From: Microbacterium murale
GTDB taxonomy: Bacteria > Actinomycetota > Actinomycetes > Actinomycetales > Microbacteriaceae
Length of the DNA stretch: 64,000 bases
Assembly (NCBI RefSeq): GCF_014635185.1
Contig: NZ_BMCM01000008.1
Span: forward strand, 48,097 to 112,096
Direction: 5' to 3'
Each line of letters starts with the position of its first letter. Position 1 is the first letter of the stretch. Below are positions 15,887-24,516 of the stretch, piece by piece. The notes beneath the pieces were generated by a model, which did no database searches, was not told the origin of the DNA, and saw only the letters and a list, made by a program, of their open reading frames with translations. Both the position numbers and the translations under genes were made by a program.

Positions 15887-18019
15887 GTGCCCCTGGACGA
15901 CGTCACCACCCTGCCCGACCAGCACGAGATCGCGAGCGAGACAGCAGTAGAACAGGAACAGGCCACCCTCGACGAGGCGTTCAGGCGCCGTGACGACCTC
16001 CTCCGGCAGCTCGATGCCGACCTTGCGATTCCTGCGACGGATGCCGTGCATCAGGTGAGGATGCGCATGATGGCGCAGCGGCGCTCGGAACTGTCGCACG
16101 CCGAGCAGGGCCTGATCTTCGGCCGGCTCGACGGGCTCGACGATTCAGTGAGGCACCTGGGTCGGGTGGGAATCCCCGGCTCGAACACCGAGGAGGATGA
16201 TCCCCTGGTGATCGACTGGCGCGCCCCTGCGGCGCGTGCCTTCTACACCGCGACCGCCGTGGACCCTCAGGGCCAGGCCAGGCGCCGGCACATCCGCACG
16301 AGCGATCGCACTGTGCTCGGCGTCGACGATGAGCCACTCGACGGCTCGGTGGCAAGCGAACTCGTCGGTGAAGGCGCGCTGCTCGCCGCGCTAGGCGAGC
16401 GCCGAACCGGACGCATGAGCACGGCGGCGGCGACGCTGCAGCGCGAACAGGACGATGTGATCCGCGCCGACGCCCACGGACCGCTCGTGGTGCAGGGCGG
16501 ACCGGGCACCGGCAAGACCGTGGTGGCGCTGCATCGGGTCGCATACCTTCTCTTCACGCACTCTCGCCTCGCTGCGCAGGGCGTACTGGTGCTCGGCCCG
16601 TCGATGCGCTTCCTCGACTACATCGCGCAGGTGCTGCCAGCCCTCGGTGAGACGGCTATCGTCTCGGCGACCTGCGACACGCTGGTGCCGGGCATCCGCG
16701 TGGAGCGCGATGAGCCGAGGGCGGTCGCCGAGATCAAGGGCAGGGCGCTCTGGCAGCGGGCGCTGTCAGAGTACGCGGCGTCACTGGTCCCGCAGCCGAG
16801 GGAACTCGAACTGATTTGGGAGGGCGAGAAGTACACGCTCGATGGTCGGAGGATCGCGAACGCACTCGCCTCGGCGACTTCCGGACGCTCGTACCACGCG
16901 GCGCGGACCGTCTTCTTCGAACAGGTGCACGGCCTGCTCACAGATGCCGTCGTCGAGCGCAGCGAAGAGACGCTCACGCAGATGGAGGAGGGCCTGGAGG
17001 ACATCCTCGCCGGTGTCGACGCGGGGCTGGAGCGCTCGGATGACCGTGCCGCGACGACCGGCGCGACAGGCGCCGAAGTCGACGGGCTGCTCTCTGAGGA
17101 CGACATCGAGCGGCTGCGCGATCGGATCGCGATCGATCGCGGCCTGGACGACCTGCTCGCGCAGTGGTGGCCGGCCCTGGATGCGACGGCTGAGCTGCGC
17201 CGGCTGTTCACCGACGACGCGTTGCTGCGACGGTGGACCCCGGAGCTCAATGACACGGAGCGCGCCTCGGTCCGCCGTGAGCCGGCGGGGTGGGCCGGCA
17301 GCGACATCCCGCTCATCGACGCGCTCGCCGATCTGCTGGGAGATCCGGGATCCGGAGGGTCGCAGGGCGAGTTCCTCGCCGATCGTGCTGCTGCGCGGCG
17401 CGACTGGGTCTACGGGCACGTCGTCATCGATGAGGCTCAGGAGCTCTCGGAGATGCAGTGGCAGATGGTGATGCGCCGCTGTCCTTCGCGGTCGATCACG
17501 GCCGTCGGCGACATCGATCAGGCAGAGGCGCCGCACCGGCACACGACGTGGGCGCAGGCGGTCGACGCGGCGTTCGGCAAGAGGTGGACTGAGGCCCGTC
17601 TGACGATCTGCTACCGCACGCCGCTCGAAGTCATGGCGCTCACTGCTCCCGTGCTCCGCAACGCCGGAAGTGAGAACGAACCGCCTCGGGCCGTGCGGGC
17701 GTCCGGCATCGAGCCGTGGGAACGCGACACCGACGAGAGCGGTCTTGCCGCTGAGGCTGCGCTGCTGGTGGAGGAGCTGTCAGCGCGTTGGAGCGGCGGA
17801 ACCGTCGGAGTCGTGGCGCCTCTTGACCGCCTCGCTGCGCTGCGCGCGGCTCTCCCCGACGCGACGGTGCTCTCTGCGACCGACGCCAAGGGGTTGGAAT
17901 GGGACGCCACTCTGCTCGTGGATGCCTCCGGTATCGCGGCTGAGCCGCGCGGCTGGAACGGACTCTACGTCGCGCTGACGCGCTGCACCCAAGAGCTGGG
18001 ACAGCTGCACGTCAGCTGA
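15887..18019 (+). CDS. helD: HelD-like UvrD-type helicase (RNA polymerase-associated)
   Basis: A superfamily 1 ATPase of about 710 residues. Walker A GGPGTGKT is near residue 204, followed by VVALHRVAYLLFTH; VIDEAQELSEMQW near residue 513 is motif II; VGDIDQAEAPHRHTTW and SATDAKGLEWDATLL are motifs III and V. The N-terminal stretch DWRAPAARAFYTA and RTVLGVDDE are typical of HelD, which removes and recycles stalled RNA polymerase; some actinobacterial forms protect from rifampicin. GTG at 15887 (or 15881) is chosen, because the 35 earlier in-frame codons have atypical sequence and overlap the upstream terminator. The 3' end overlaps the convergent epimerase gene by 8 bp. Confidence 0.85.
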   Translation: MPLDDVTTLPDQHEIASETAVEQEQATLDEAFRRRDDLLRQLDADLAIPATDAVHQVRMRMMAQRRSELSHAEQGLIFGRLDGLDDSVRHLGRVGIPGSNTEEDDPLVIDWRAPAARAFYTATAVDPQGQARRRHIRTSDRTVLGVDDEPLDGSVASELVGEGALLAALGERRTGRMSTAAATLQREQDDVIRADAHGPLVVQGGPGTGKTVVALHRVAYLLFTHSRLAAQGVLVLGPSMRFLDYIAQVLPALGETAIVSATCDTLVPGIRVERDEPRAVAEIKGRALWQRALSEYAASLVPQPRELELIWEGEKYTLDGRRIANALASATSGRSYHAARTVFFEQVHGLLTDAVVERSEETLTQMEEGLEDILAGVDAGLERSDDRAATTGATGAEVDGLLSEDDIERLRDRIAIDRGLDDLLAQWWPALDATAELRRLFTDDALLRRWTPELNDTERASVRREPAGWAGSDIPLIDALADLLGDPGSGGSQGEFLADRAAARRDWVYGHVVIDEAQELSEMQWQMVMRRCPSRSITAVGDIDQAEAPHRHTTWAQAVDAAFGKRWTEARLTICYRTPLEVMALTAPVLRNAGSENEPPRAVRASGIEPWERDTDESGLAAEAALLVEELSARWSGGTVGVVAPLDRLAALRAALPDATVLSATDAKGLEWDATLLVDASGIAAEPRGWNGLYVALTRCTQELGQLHVS

Positions 18020-18908
18020 GTTCGACGCCCCAGGTGAGACTCCACGTCTCGCCTGGGGCGAGGCGACGGATGCCGAGACCGCTGTTCAACGCGTCGGCCG
18101 GAGCCGTCATGGGCTCGATGGCGACTGCGAGGTCATGGCCGGGGTAATTCGTGGTCGTGTACACCTGCACGTAATCGAAGCCTTCGCCCTGGCGCAGGGT
18201 GACGCGGCGGCCGTCGGGCGCGGTGAGGGAATGGCGCACGAAGCCGTCCGCGTCTCGGGCGAGGTCGGTGAAGCCGGTGTCGAGCGTGATGTCGCCGAGG
18301 CGCACCCCTTCGCGCAGCGCGGCCGACGCAGGGGAGGTGCCGACGGGCAGCATCCGCTCGTCGGCGTCGAACTGCGTCGTGGCGGGCACGGTGAGCACGA
18401 GGTCGTGCGGATCGACATCGCTGATCGTGACGAACGGGTGGGTTCCGAGGGCGGCGGGTGCCGCAGCATCCGATCGGTTCGTCAGCGTGTGCGTGACCTC
18501 GATGCCGGCGTCGGTGAGTGCATACGCGACCGTCGTCTCGATCTCGTACGGGAAGCCGGTCTGCGGGTGGATCGTGGCGCGCAGGGTGGCGGCGGCATCC
18601 GTCTGCTCGATCTCGTAGGCGGTGAAGCGCAGCAGGCCGTGGCTGGCGTTGTGCAGCTTCGGCTCGCTGATCGAGAGCTGTTGCGTGGTGCCGTCGTCGT
18701 CCCAGACGCCGTCGCGCACCCGGTTCGGCCACGGCGCGAGAACCACACCGGAGCACGACGGCGTCGGGATGTTCTCCGGATAGCGGCTGATGAGGTCGAC
18801 TCCGCCGACGGCGAGGCCGCGGAGGGATGCCCCGACCTGGGCGATCTGCGCCGCGACGGCGCCACGCTGAAGGTGGATCTGGATGCCGGTGGGGGATTGC
18901 GAAGTCAC
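18012..18908 (-). CDS. aldose 1-epimerase family protein
   Basis: A 298-residue galactose mutarotase-fold protein. The motifs GASLRGLAVGGVDLI near residue 27, NRVRDGVWDDDG near residue 60, HNASHGLLRFTAYEI near 85 (the His being a catalytic candidate) and THTLTNRSDAAAPAALGTHPF near 145 match the family, and FDYVQVYTT plus AIEPMTAPADALN near the C-terminus complete the active site. It interconverts sugar anomers, but the exact sugar cannot be told. No sugar operon surrounds it. Confidence 0.9.
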   Translation of the reverse strand: MTSQSPTGIQIHLQRGAVAAQIAQVGASLRGLAVGGVDLISRYPENIPTPSCSGVVLAPWPNRVRDGVWDDDGTTQQLSISEPKLHNASHGLLRFTAYEIEQTDAAATLRATIHPQTGFPYEIETTVAYALTDAGIEVTHTLTNRSDAAAPAALGTHPFVTISDVDPHDLVLTVPATTQFDADERMLPVGTSPASAALREGVRLGDITLDTGFTDLARDADGFVRHSLTAPDGRRVTLRQGEGFDYVQVYTTTNYPGHDLAVAIEPMTAPADALNSGLGIRRLAPGETWSLTWGVELS

Positions 18909-18958
18909 GGTGTCATGTTACGGGGGTCATCGTACGAGGGGTTTCTCAGGCGCGTCGG

Positions 18959-19160
18959 GTAAACTGGTGGGGTCGGCTTCGGGCAGCCGCGCATGGCGCG
19001 GGCGTTTATCTGTTGGAAGTGTGAGCCCAGGGGCCGATGGTGAGCGTCGATCGACGCACATTAACCATCACATGAATGGCCCCCGGCCGACGGATGTCCG
19101 GGTTTCCCCGCGCGCGAAGTGCGGCGCTGTTTGGTGCAGAAAACCCAGAAGGACACACCC
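18959..19160 (+). promoter_or_regulatory. structured 5' leader of the DEAD-box helicase gene
   Basis: The 252-bp gap before the helicase gene holds a TAAACT -10-like box (18959-18964) and then about 190 nt of leader. Within it three nested stems can be drawn: GGGGCC (19030-19035) with GGCCCC (19078-19083), GATGGT (19036-19041) with ACCATC (19064-19069), and the palindrome GCGTCGATCGACGC (19044-19057). A further CCCGG/CCGGG pair lies at 19082-19102, and a ribosome binding site AGAAGGA at 19147-19153. This may be a cis-acting RNA controlling the helicase, for example by temperature. Confidence 0.5.
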
Positions 19161-21581
19161 ATGCCCAAGAACAAGAAGCCCCAGGGCGGCAGGCCCAATT
19201 TCGAGCCGCGCTACGGCGCGAACAAGACCTCGTTCCATGACCGTCACGCCGGTCGCCCTGAGGGCGGACGTGCGGATGCCGGCGCAAAGCGCCCTTCGTC
19301 GCCCCGCTCTTCGTCGACCTCCGACCGCGGCGTCGACCGCCGCCCTGGCAGCAAGAGCGCGACCCACCGCGGATACCGTCCGGCCGAGGCCGAGAGCGGC
19401 GCCCCGAAGCGTCGCTGGAGCGACCAGGAACGTGCCGGCCGTGATGAGGCCCGTGGCATTCGCAGTCGTGCCGAGTCGGGTCGCCGCGAGACGCCGCACC
19501 ACCAGAGCGAGCGTCCGCGCACCGATGGGCGTCGCTTCAACGACGACCGTCCGCGGTTCAACAGCGACCGTGGGGCCGAGCGTCCTCGTTTCAACGACGA
19601 TCGCGGTGCTGCTGAACGTCCGCGCTTCAACGACGACCGTCCGCGTCGCGATGACCGCGCGCGTCAGGATGAGCGTCCGCGTCGGGATGCCGGTGCGTCG
19701 ACGGGTTCTCGTTACCAGGGCGACCGTCCGCGGTTCAACAACGACCGTGGCGGCGACCGTCCCCGGTACAACAGCGACCGTCCCGCCGAGCGCGGCGGCG
19801 ACCGTCCCCGGTTCAACAGCGACCGCGCGACCGAGCGTCCGCGTTACAACGACGACCGTCCGCGTCGCGATGACCGCGGCCGACAGGATGAGCGTCCGCG
19901 CCGGGATGCCGGTGCGTCGACGGGTTCCCGCTACCAGGGTGACCGCCCCCGCTTCAACAGCGATCGTCCCGCCGAGCGTCCGCGCTTCAACGACGACCGT
20001 CCGCGTCGCGATGACCGTGCTCGTCCGGACGACCGTCCGCGTCGCGATGACCGCGAGCGCACGGATGGCCGCCCCCGTTACGAAGATCGCCCTCGCGTCA
20101 ACAGCGACCGCCCGCAGCGGGACGCGTCGACGGGCTCGGCGACCGGTTCCCGCCACCAGGGCGACCGCCCCCGCCGTGACGATGCGCGCCGTGACGATCG
20201 TGGCCCCCGTCGTGACGACCGTGGCCCCCGCCGTGACGACCGCGGCCCCCGCCGTGACGACCGCCGCAGCGAGCCGCGCGCGAGTCGCGACGACTGGAAC
20301 AAGACGTCGTCGACAGCGAAGTTCGAGAAGACCGAGGATGTCGTGCACGAGCGCCTCGAGGCGAAGACGATCGCGGCCCCAGAGGTCGATGGCGTCACGT
20401 TCGCCGATCTCGGCATCGGCTCGAACATCGTCGAGGTTCTGAAGGAGCTCGGTGCGTCTTCGCCGTTCGCCATCCAGGCCGCGACGATCCCGTCGATCCT
20501 CGAAGGACGCGACGTGCTCGGCCGTGGCCGCACCGGCTCCGGCAAGACCATCGCCTTCGGTGCCCCGCTCGTCGAGCGCGTGCTGAAGTCGCAGGCAGGC
20601 AAGCGTCGTGAGTACGGCCGCAAGCCGCGCGCGATCATCCTCGCTCCGACGCGCGAGCTCGCGCTGCAGATCGACCGCACGATTCAGCCGATCGCCCGCA
20701 GCGTCGGCCTGTTCACCACGCAGATCTACGGTGGCGTCCCGCAGGGCCGCCAGGTCGGCGCGCTGATGAAGGGCGTCGACATCGTGATCGGCACCCCCGG
20801 CCGGATCGAGGATCTGATCAAGCAGCGCAAGCTCGACCTCTCCGACTGCCGCATCGCGGTGCTCGACGAGGCCGACCACATGTGCGAGCTCGGATTCGTC
20901 GAGCCGGTGCAGCGCATCCTCCGCCACACGCAGGAGGGCAGCCAGAAGCTGCTGTTCTCGGCGACGCTCGACCGCGAGGTCGCTGCCCTCGTCGACGAGT
21001 TCCTCGTGGATCCTGCCGTCTACGAAGTCTCCGGCGAAGACCAGGACTCCGGCACGATCGACCACCGCGTGCTCGTGATCGAACACCGTGACAAGGCCGA
21101 GATCCTCACCTCGATGGTCGATCGCGCAGGCAAGACTCTCGTCTTCGCCCGCACCCGTGCATACGCGGAGACGCTGGCCGAGCAGTTCGACGACGCCGGG
21201 ATCCCGGCGGCGGCGCTGCACGGTGATCTGAACCAGGCGAAGCGCACACGTAACCTCGAGCGCATGACCTCGGGTCGAGTGCAGGTCCTGGTCGCCACCG
21301 ACGTCGCCGCTCGCGGCATCCATGTCGATGACATCGACCTGGTGATCCAGGCGGATGCGCCGGACGAGTACAAGACGTACATGCACCGCTCGGGGCGCAC
21401 CGGGCGCGCAGGCCGTGCCGGCCGCGTGGTCACGCTGATCACGCGTCAGCGCCAGCGTCGGATGACCGAGCTGCTGGGCCGCGCCGAGATCGACGCACCG
21501 TTCGAGTCTGCTCGGATCGGTGACGACATCATCGAGGAGATCACCGGGCGCATGCCGAGCAACGACGAGATCACGGCGTAG
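19161..21581 (+). CDS. DEAD-box RNA helicase with long Arg/Asp-rich N-terminal repeat region
   Basis: An 806-residue protein. Residues 1-395 are disordered and built of repeats such as DDRPRFNSDRP, DDRPRRDDRARQDERPRRD and four copies of RRDDRGP near residues 340-370. The helicase core follows: FADLGIGSNIVEVLKELG and the Q motif near 412, GRTGSGKT near 459, PTRELALQI, VLDEADHM near 567, SAT, and HRSGRTGRAGRAG. It remodels RNA, probably in ribosome assembly, RNA decay or cold adaptation. ATG 19161 is preferred over earlier in-frame codons because AGAAGGA lies 7 bp upstream. In most family members Arg-rich tails sit at the C-terminus. Confidence 0.92.
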   Translation: MPKNKKPQGGRPNFEPRYGANKTSFHDRHAGRPEGGRADAGAKRPSSPRSSSTSDRGVDRRPGSKSATHRGYRPAEAESGAPKRRWSDQERAGRDEARGIRSRAESGRRETPHHQSERPRTDGRRFNDDRPRFNSDRGAERPRFNDDRGAAERPRFNDDRPRRDDRARQDERPRRDAGASTGSRYQGDRPRFNNDRGGDRPRYNSDRPAERGGDRPRFNSDRATERPRYNDDRPRRDDRGRQDERPRRDAGASTGSRYQGDRPRFNSDRPAERPRFNDDRPRRDDRARPDDRPRRDDRERTDGRPRYEDRPRVNSDRPQRDASTGSATGSRHQGDRPRRDDARRDDRGPRRDDRGPRRDDRGPRRDDRRSEPRASRDDWNKTSSTAKFEKTEDVVHERLEAKTIAAPEVDGVTFADLGIGSNIVEVLKELGASSPFAIQAATIPSILEGRDVLGRGRTGSGKTIAFGAPLVERVLKSQAGKRREYGRKPRAIILAPTRELALQIDRTIQPIARSVGLFTTQIYGGVPQGRQVGALMKGVDIVIGTPGRIEDLIKQRKLDLSDCRIAVLDEADHMCELGFVEPVQRILRHTQEGSQKLLFSATLDREVAALVDEFLVDPAVYEVSGEDQDSGTIDHRVLVIEHRDKAEILTSMVDRAGKTLVFARTRAYAETLAEQFDDAGIPAAALHGDLNQAKRTRNLERMTSGRVQVLVATDVAARGIHVDDIDLVIQADAPDEYKTYMHRSGRTGRAGRAGRVVTLITRQRQRRMTELLGRAEIDAPFESARIGDDIIEEITGRMPSNDEITA
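19538..20280 (+). repeat. imperfect tandem coding repeats (Arg/Asp-rich)
   Basis: Repeats of roughly 10-13 codons (DDRPRFNSDRG type), including a near-exact duplicated block around 19625-19720 and 19845-19940, end in a tight 21-bp tandem run encoding RRDDRGP (about 20170-20270). Such DNA is prone to copy-number change. Confidence 0.85.
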
Positions 21582-21611
21582 GGTTCACAACTCCTCAGAA
21601 CCTTGAGGCTC

Positions 21612-21640
21612 AGGGCCCCGGAAGCGAATTCCGGGGCCCT
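21612..21640. terminator. strong bidirectional terminator hairpin
   Basis: AGGGCCCCGGAA (21612-21623) pairs perfectly with TTCCGGGGCCCT (21629-21640) around the 5-nt loop GCGAA. It separates the convergent helicase and YaeQ-like genes. Confidence 0.85.
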
Positions 21641-21712
21641 TCTGCGTCGTTCCGAGGAGTTGCGTACCGGGCAGCGGCCCATCCGAGCGAAGTGACCGGT
21701 GCCAAGCGCTGA

Positions 21713-22261
21713 TCAGGCTTCGGGAATCGCCCCGCGCATGTGAACCGCAGAACTGAGCGTCGTGCCGTTCAGATCGAGGTACAGCTGCTGTTCGGTCACG
21801 GTCAGCGTCATGGTGTTGCGCCGCTCGAGCGACGCGGCGGCATCGTCGATGAATCCAGGGTCGAAGCTGAACACCCGGATGGCCTCGGCGTTGTGGATGC
21901 GCTTGCCTGACCACGGTGCGATGACCTTGGCCGGGTCACGGTGCGTGTAGACGACTATGCGGTCGGCCAGCTTGCTGCCGTAATGCAGGCGTTCCGCGTC
22001 GGGGGCTCCGACCTCGATCCACACCGTGATCTTGCCGGTCATGTCGCGAACGAGCACCGCGGGTTCGTCCGCCTGCGAGATGCCAGCGCCGAACGTGATG
22101 CCCTCGGCGTATTCGAGGCAGTAGGCGAGTGTACGGGTGAGCATGTATGCGTCTGTCTCGGAAGGATGCCGCGCGACGCGGAGCGTGAGGTCGTCGTAGA
22201 CGCCGCGATCCATGTCGGCCAGTTGCACCGTGAACGTGTGGATCATCGCGCCGATTGCCAT
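21713..22261 (-). CDS. YaeQ family protein
   Basis: A 182-residue protein of the PD-(D/E)XK-like YaeQ fold. The sequence opens MAIGAMIHTFTVQLADMDRGVYDDLTL and contains HPSETDAYMLTRTLAYCLEY, DMTGKITVWIEVGAPDAERLHYGSK and a C-terminal TVTEQQLYLDL, all diagnostic. The function is not firmly known; the enterobacterial member was linked to transcription elongation. Length matches the family when ATG 22261 is used. TAGGCT lies 8 bp upstream on the minus strand, so it may be leaderless. Confidence 0.92.
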   Translation of the reverse strand: MAIGAMIHTFTVQLADMDRGVYDDLTLRVARHPSETDAYMLTRTLAYCLEYAEGITFGAGISQADEPAVLVRDMTGKITVWIEVGAPDAERLHYGSKLADRIVVYTHRDPAKVIAPWSGKRIHNAEAIRVFSFDPGFIDDAAASLERRNTMTLTVTEQQLYLDLNGTTLSSAVHMRGAIPEA

Positions 22262-22317
22262 AGTCACCGAGCCTACGCGCCGAGGCGGCAGGCTCCGACC
22301 GTGCGCAGAGACCGCGG

Positions 22318-23364
22318 TCAGAACAGCGTGGCTGCGGGTGGAGCCACCGCAGTCGCGCGCAGGGCTGCCGGACGGGTGAGCCGTCGGCTCGGGTAGGCAT
22401 CGTCGGAGTGACGGGCCTCGAGTCCGTGCGCACGGATCAGCGGACGCACGCGCTTCGCCAGCCACTGCCGGTAGGGTTTCGGGGCCTCAGACGCCGCGCC
22501 GGGGTAGAGCCCGCGGTACGACGACATGAGCTCAGGATGCTCGCGCTGCAGCCACTGCATGAACCAGGGCTTGACGCCGGCGCGAAGGTGCAGCGCGCCG
22601 TAGATGACATGGTCGGCGCCGGACTCATCAATGCGCTGCAGTGCATGATCGATCGCCTCGACCGAGTCTGTGAGGTGCGGAAGCACCGGCATCAGGAAGA
22701 CCCCGACGCGGAAACCGGCATCCGTCAGCGCACGCACCGTGTCCAGGCGTGCCTGCGTGCTCGGGGTTCCCGGCTCGATCGAATGCTGCAGCTCGTCGTC
22801 GTACATCGCGATCGACATCTGGATGTCGATCGGCACGTGCTTCGCAGCATCCACCAGCAGCGGGATGTCGCGGCGGATCAGCGTCCCCTTGGTGAGGATC
22901 GACAACGGTGTGCCGGACTCGGCGAGGGTGCGGATGATGTCGGGCATCAGCTTGTAGCGGCCCTCGGCGCGCTGGTACGGATCGGTGTTCGTGCCCAATG
23001 CGACGCTCTCGTGCTGCCAACTGCCCTTGCGCAGCTCTTTCGCGAGCACCTCGGCCACGTTCGTCTTCACGACGATCTGCGAGTCGAAGTCCCCGCCGCC
23101 GTCGAGATCGAGATACTCGTGAGTGCCGCGGGCGAAGCAGTATACGCACGCATGGCTGCACCCGCGGTACGGGTTGATCGTCCAGCTGAACGGCATCCGC
23201 GAGCCGGCCGGAACCTTGTTGAGCGCGGAGCGCGCCAGCACCTCATGGAACGTCATCCCCGAGAACTCAGGCGTCGTCACCGAGCGGACGATTCCCGTGC
23301 GGTTCTCCATCCCGGGCAGGGCCGCGTCATCCGCGTCGTCGATCGTCTGTCCCTGCCATCGCAT
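22318..23364 (-). CDS. Rv2578c-type radical SAM protein
   Basis: A 348-residue radical S-adenosylmethionine enzyme. The iron-sulfur motif C69-x3-C73-x2-C76 sits in NPYRGCSHACVYCFARGTHEY, followed by GTNTDPYQRAEGRYKL near residue 125 and GVFLMPVLPHLTDSVEAI. This is the hallmark of the Rv2578c family, distantly related to spore photoproduct lyase, with unknown reaction. A consensus-like promoter (23371-23399) ends 6 bp before its ATG. Transcription diverges from the M15 peptidase gene. Confidence 0.92.
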   Translation of the reverse strand: MRWQGQTIDDADDAALPGMENRTGIVRSVTTPEFSGMTFHEVLARSALNKVPAGSRMPFSWTINPYRGCSHACVYCFARGTHEYLDLDGGGDFDSQIVVKTNVAEVLAKELRKGSWQHESVALGTNTDPYQRAEGRYKLMPDIIRTLAESGTPLSILTKGTLIRRDIPLLVDAAKHVPIDIQMSIAMYDDELQHSIEPGTPSTQARLDTVRALTDAGFRVGVFLMPVLPHLTDSVEAIDHALQRIDESGADHVIYGALHLRAGVKPWFMQWLQREHPELMSSYRGLYPGAASEAPKPYRQWLAKRVRPLIRAHGLEARHSDDAYPSRRLTRPAALRATAVAPPAATLF

Positions 23365-23370
23365 GCACTC

Positions 23371-23399
23371 ATTCGAACAAATACGCGATGTTAAGTCAA
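23371..23399 (-). promoter_or_regulatory. promoter of the radical SAM gene
   Basis: On the minus strand TTGACT (23394-23399), a 17-bp spacer and TCGAAT (23371-23376) end 6 bp before the ATG. This is the clearest leaderless promoter in the window. The spacer is AT-rich compared with the surroundings. Confidence 0.7.
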
Positions 23400-23436
23400 G
23401 ATCGCATGGGAAGTATGTTCGATCGGTGAAACGGGG

Positions 23437-23442
23437 CACAAT
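23437..23442 (+). promoter_or_regulatory. probable -10 box, leaderless start
   Basis: CACAAT lies 6 bp before the ATG of the M15 peptidase gene at 23449. Confidence 0.35.
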
Positions 23443-23448
23443 GGAATC

Positions 23449-24375
23449 ATGAGCGGCGCCCATAACCCACGGCACGCGTCGCGTCCGTCGCGCGTGCTGA
23501 CCGTCGCGCTGCCGATCGGCCTGGCCGTGACAGCGCTCGGCATGCTGTGGGCGATCGCGGACGTGCCGGCTGCGGCAGAGGCCGAGGTTCCTCCGGCGCC
23601 GGTCGTCGCGGCTCAACTGCCCGGTGTGGACGTCGGCGGCGTCATCGCGGCTGATCCCTGTGCGGATCCGGGGGTCACCGACGCGCTCGCGGCGGATGAC
23701 GACGAGGCGGCGATCACGGCGTTCGGCGGTGGTGCGGCTTTCCGGGACGCCGTCGTGGCAGGGAACGCGCCATGCATCTCGCTGAGTGATCCGGCCCGGA
23801 TCTGGCTGGTCGTGAACAAGGCGCGACCACTGGCTCCTCTCGATTTCGAGCCGGCAGGACTCGACGGAGTCGATCTCGCGACCACGACGCCGTCCGACCG
23901 CCTTCGGACGGATGCGCGCGACGCACTGGGCGGGCTCGCGCGGGATGCCGACGCGTCCGGCGCGGGAGTGATCGGGATCAACAACGGCTATCGCTCGTAC
24001 AACCTGCAGGTCTCCACCTATTCCGGCTTCGTCGCCGCCGAGGGAGTTGCGGGTGCGGACGAGGGCTCGGCGCGTGCGGGATTCAGCGAGCATCAGACAG
24101 GGCTGGCCGTGGATGTCGTCGCGTGCGAAGACGAGTGCGGCGACATCGACGCTTTCGGCAGCACGGCGCAGGGCGCCTGGGTGCAGGAGCACGCGTGGGA
24201 GTACGGCTACGTCGTCCGATACGAGAGCGGTGCGACGGGCACGACCGGCTACATGCCGGAGCCGTGGCACCTCCGCTTCGTCGGCCCGCAGCTCGCGGCC
24301 GCCTACCATGAGGGCGGCTACCACACGCTCGAGGAGTTCTTCGCGCTCCCCGCAGCACCCGACTACGCGCACTGA
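23449..24375 (+). CDS. M15 family D-alanyl-D-alanine carboxypeptidase
   Basis: A 308-residue exported zinc peptidase that trims peptidoglycan stem peptides (VanY/DacB-like). An N-terminal hydrophobic helix at about 15-38 (LTVALPIGLAVTALGMLWAI) is a signal anchor. The zinc site is H215 and D222 in SEHQTGLAVDV and H274 in MPEPWHLRFVG; GINNGYRSYNLQ near residue 180 is the substrate arginine strand. It contains four Cys in the exported part (DPCADP, APCIS, ACEDEC), which may form disulfides. It is a lone gene. Confidence 0.93.
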   Translation: MSGAHNPRHASRPSRVLTVALPIGLAVTALGMLWAIADVPAAAEAEVPPAPVVAAQLPGVDVGGVIAADPCADPGVTDALAADDDEAAITAFGGGAAFRDAVVAGNAPCISLSDPARIWLVVNKARPLAPLDFEPAGLDGVDLATTTPSDRLRTDARDALGGLARDADASGAGVIGINNGYRSYNLQVSTYSGFVAAEGVAGADEGSARAGFSEHQTGLAVDVVACEDECGDIDAFGSTAQGAWVQEHAWEYGYVVRYESGATGTTGYMPEPWHLRFVGPQLAAAYHEGGYHTLEEFFALPAAPDYAH

Positions 24376-24379
24376 CCAC

Positions 24380-24400
24380 GTTCTGTGGCTTCCCACAAAC
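24380..24400 (+). terminator. hairpin after the M15 peptidase gene
   Basis: GTT-C-TGTGG (24380-24388) pairs with CCACA-AAC (24393-24400) around CTTC, with one bulged base. A likely but weak terminator. Confidence 0.45.
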
Positions 24401-24516
24401 GCGGTACGCAGTCCCACGCGTGGTGGGATGCATTCTCACAACGCGCTGTCCCAGCATCCGCTCTCCGCCCTAGAATCGCGGGAGCAACGACGCACTGACA
24501 CGTTCGGGAGGACGGC

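Noticed and set aside
20170-20270. Short regularly spaced repeats resembling a CRISPR array
   Set aside because: Period of 21 bp with no unique spacers, inside a coding frame giving RRDDRGP units; no cas genes.
19068-21386. 772-codon minus-strand frame opposite the DEAD-box helicase
   Set aside because: Antisense of the repeat-rich helicase gene; its Thr/Arg/Val repeats simply mirror the Arg/Asp repeats.
22262-22465. Longer start for the YaeQ-like protein
   Set aside because: The extra 68 residues are Arg/Pro-rich and overlap the radical SAM gene; ATG 22261 gives the normal family length.
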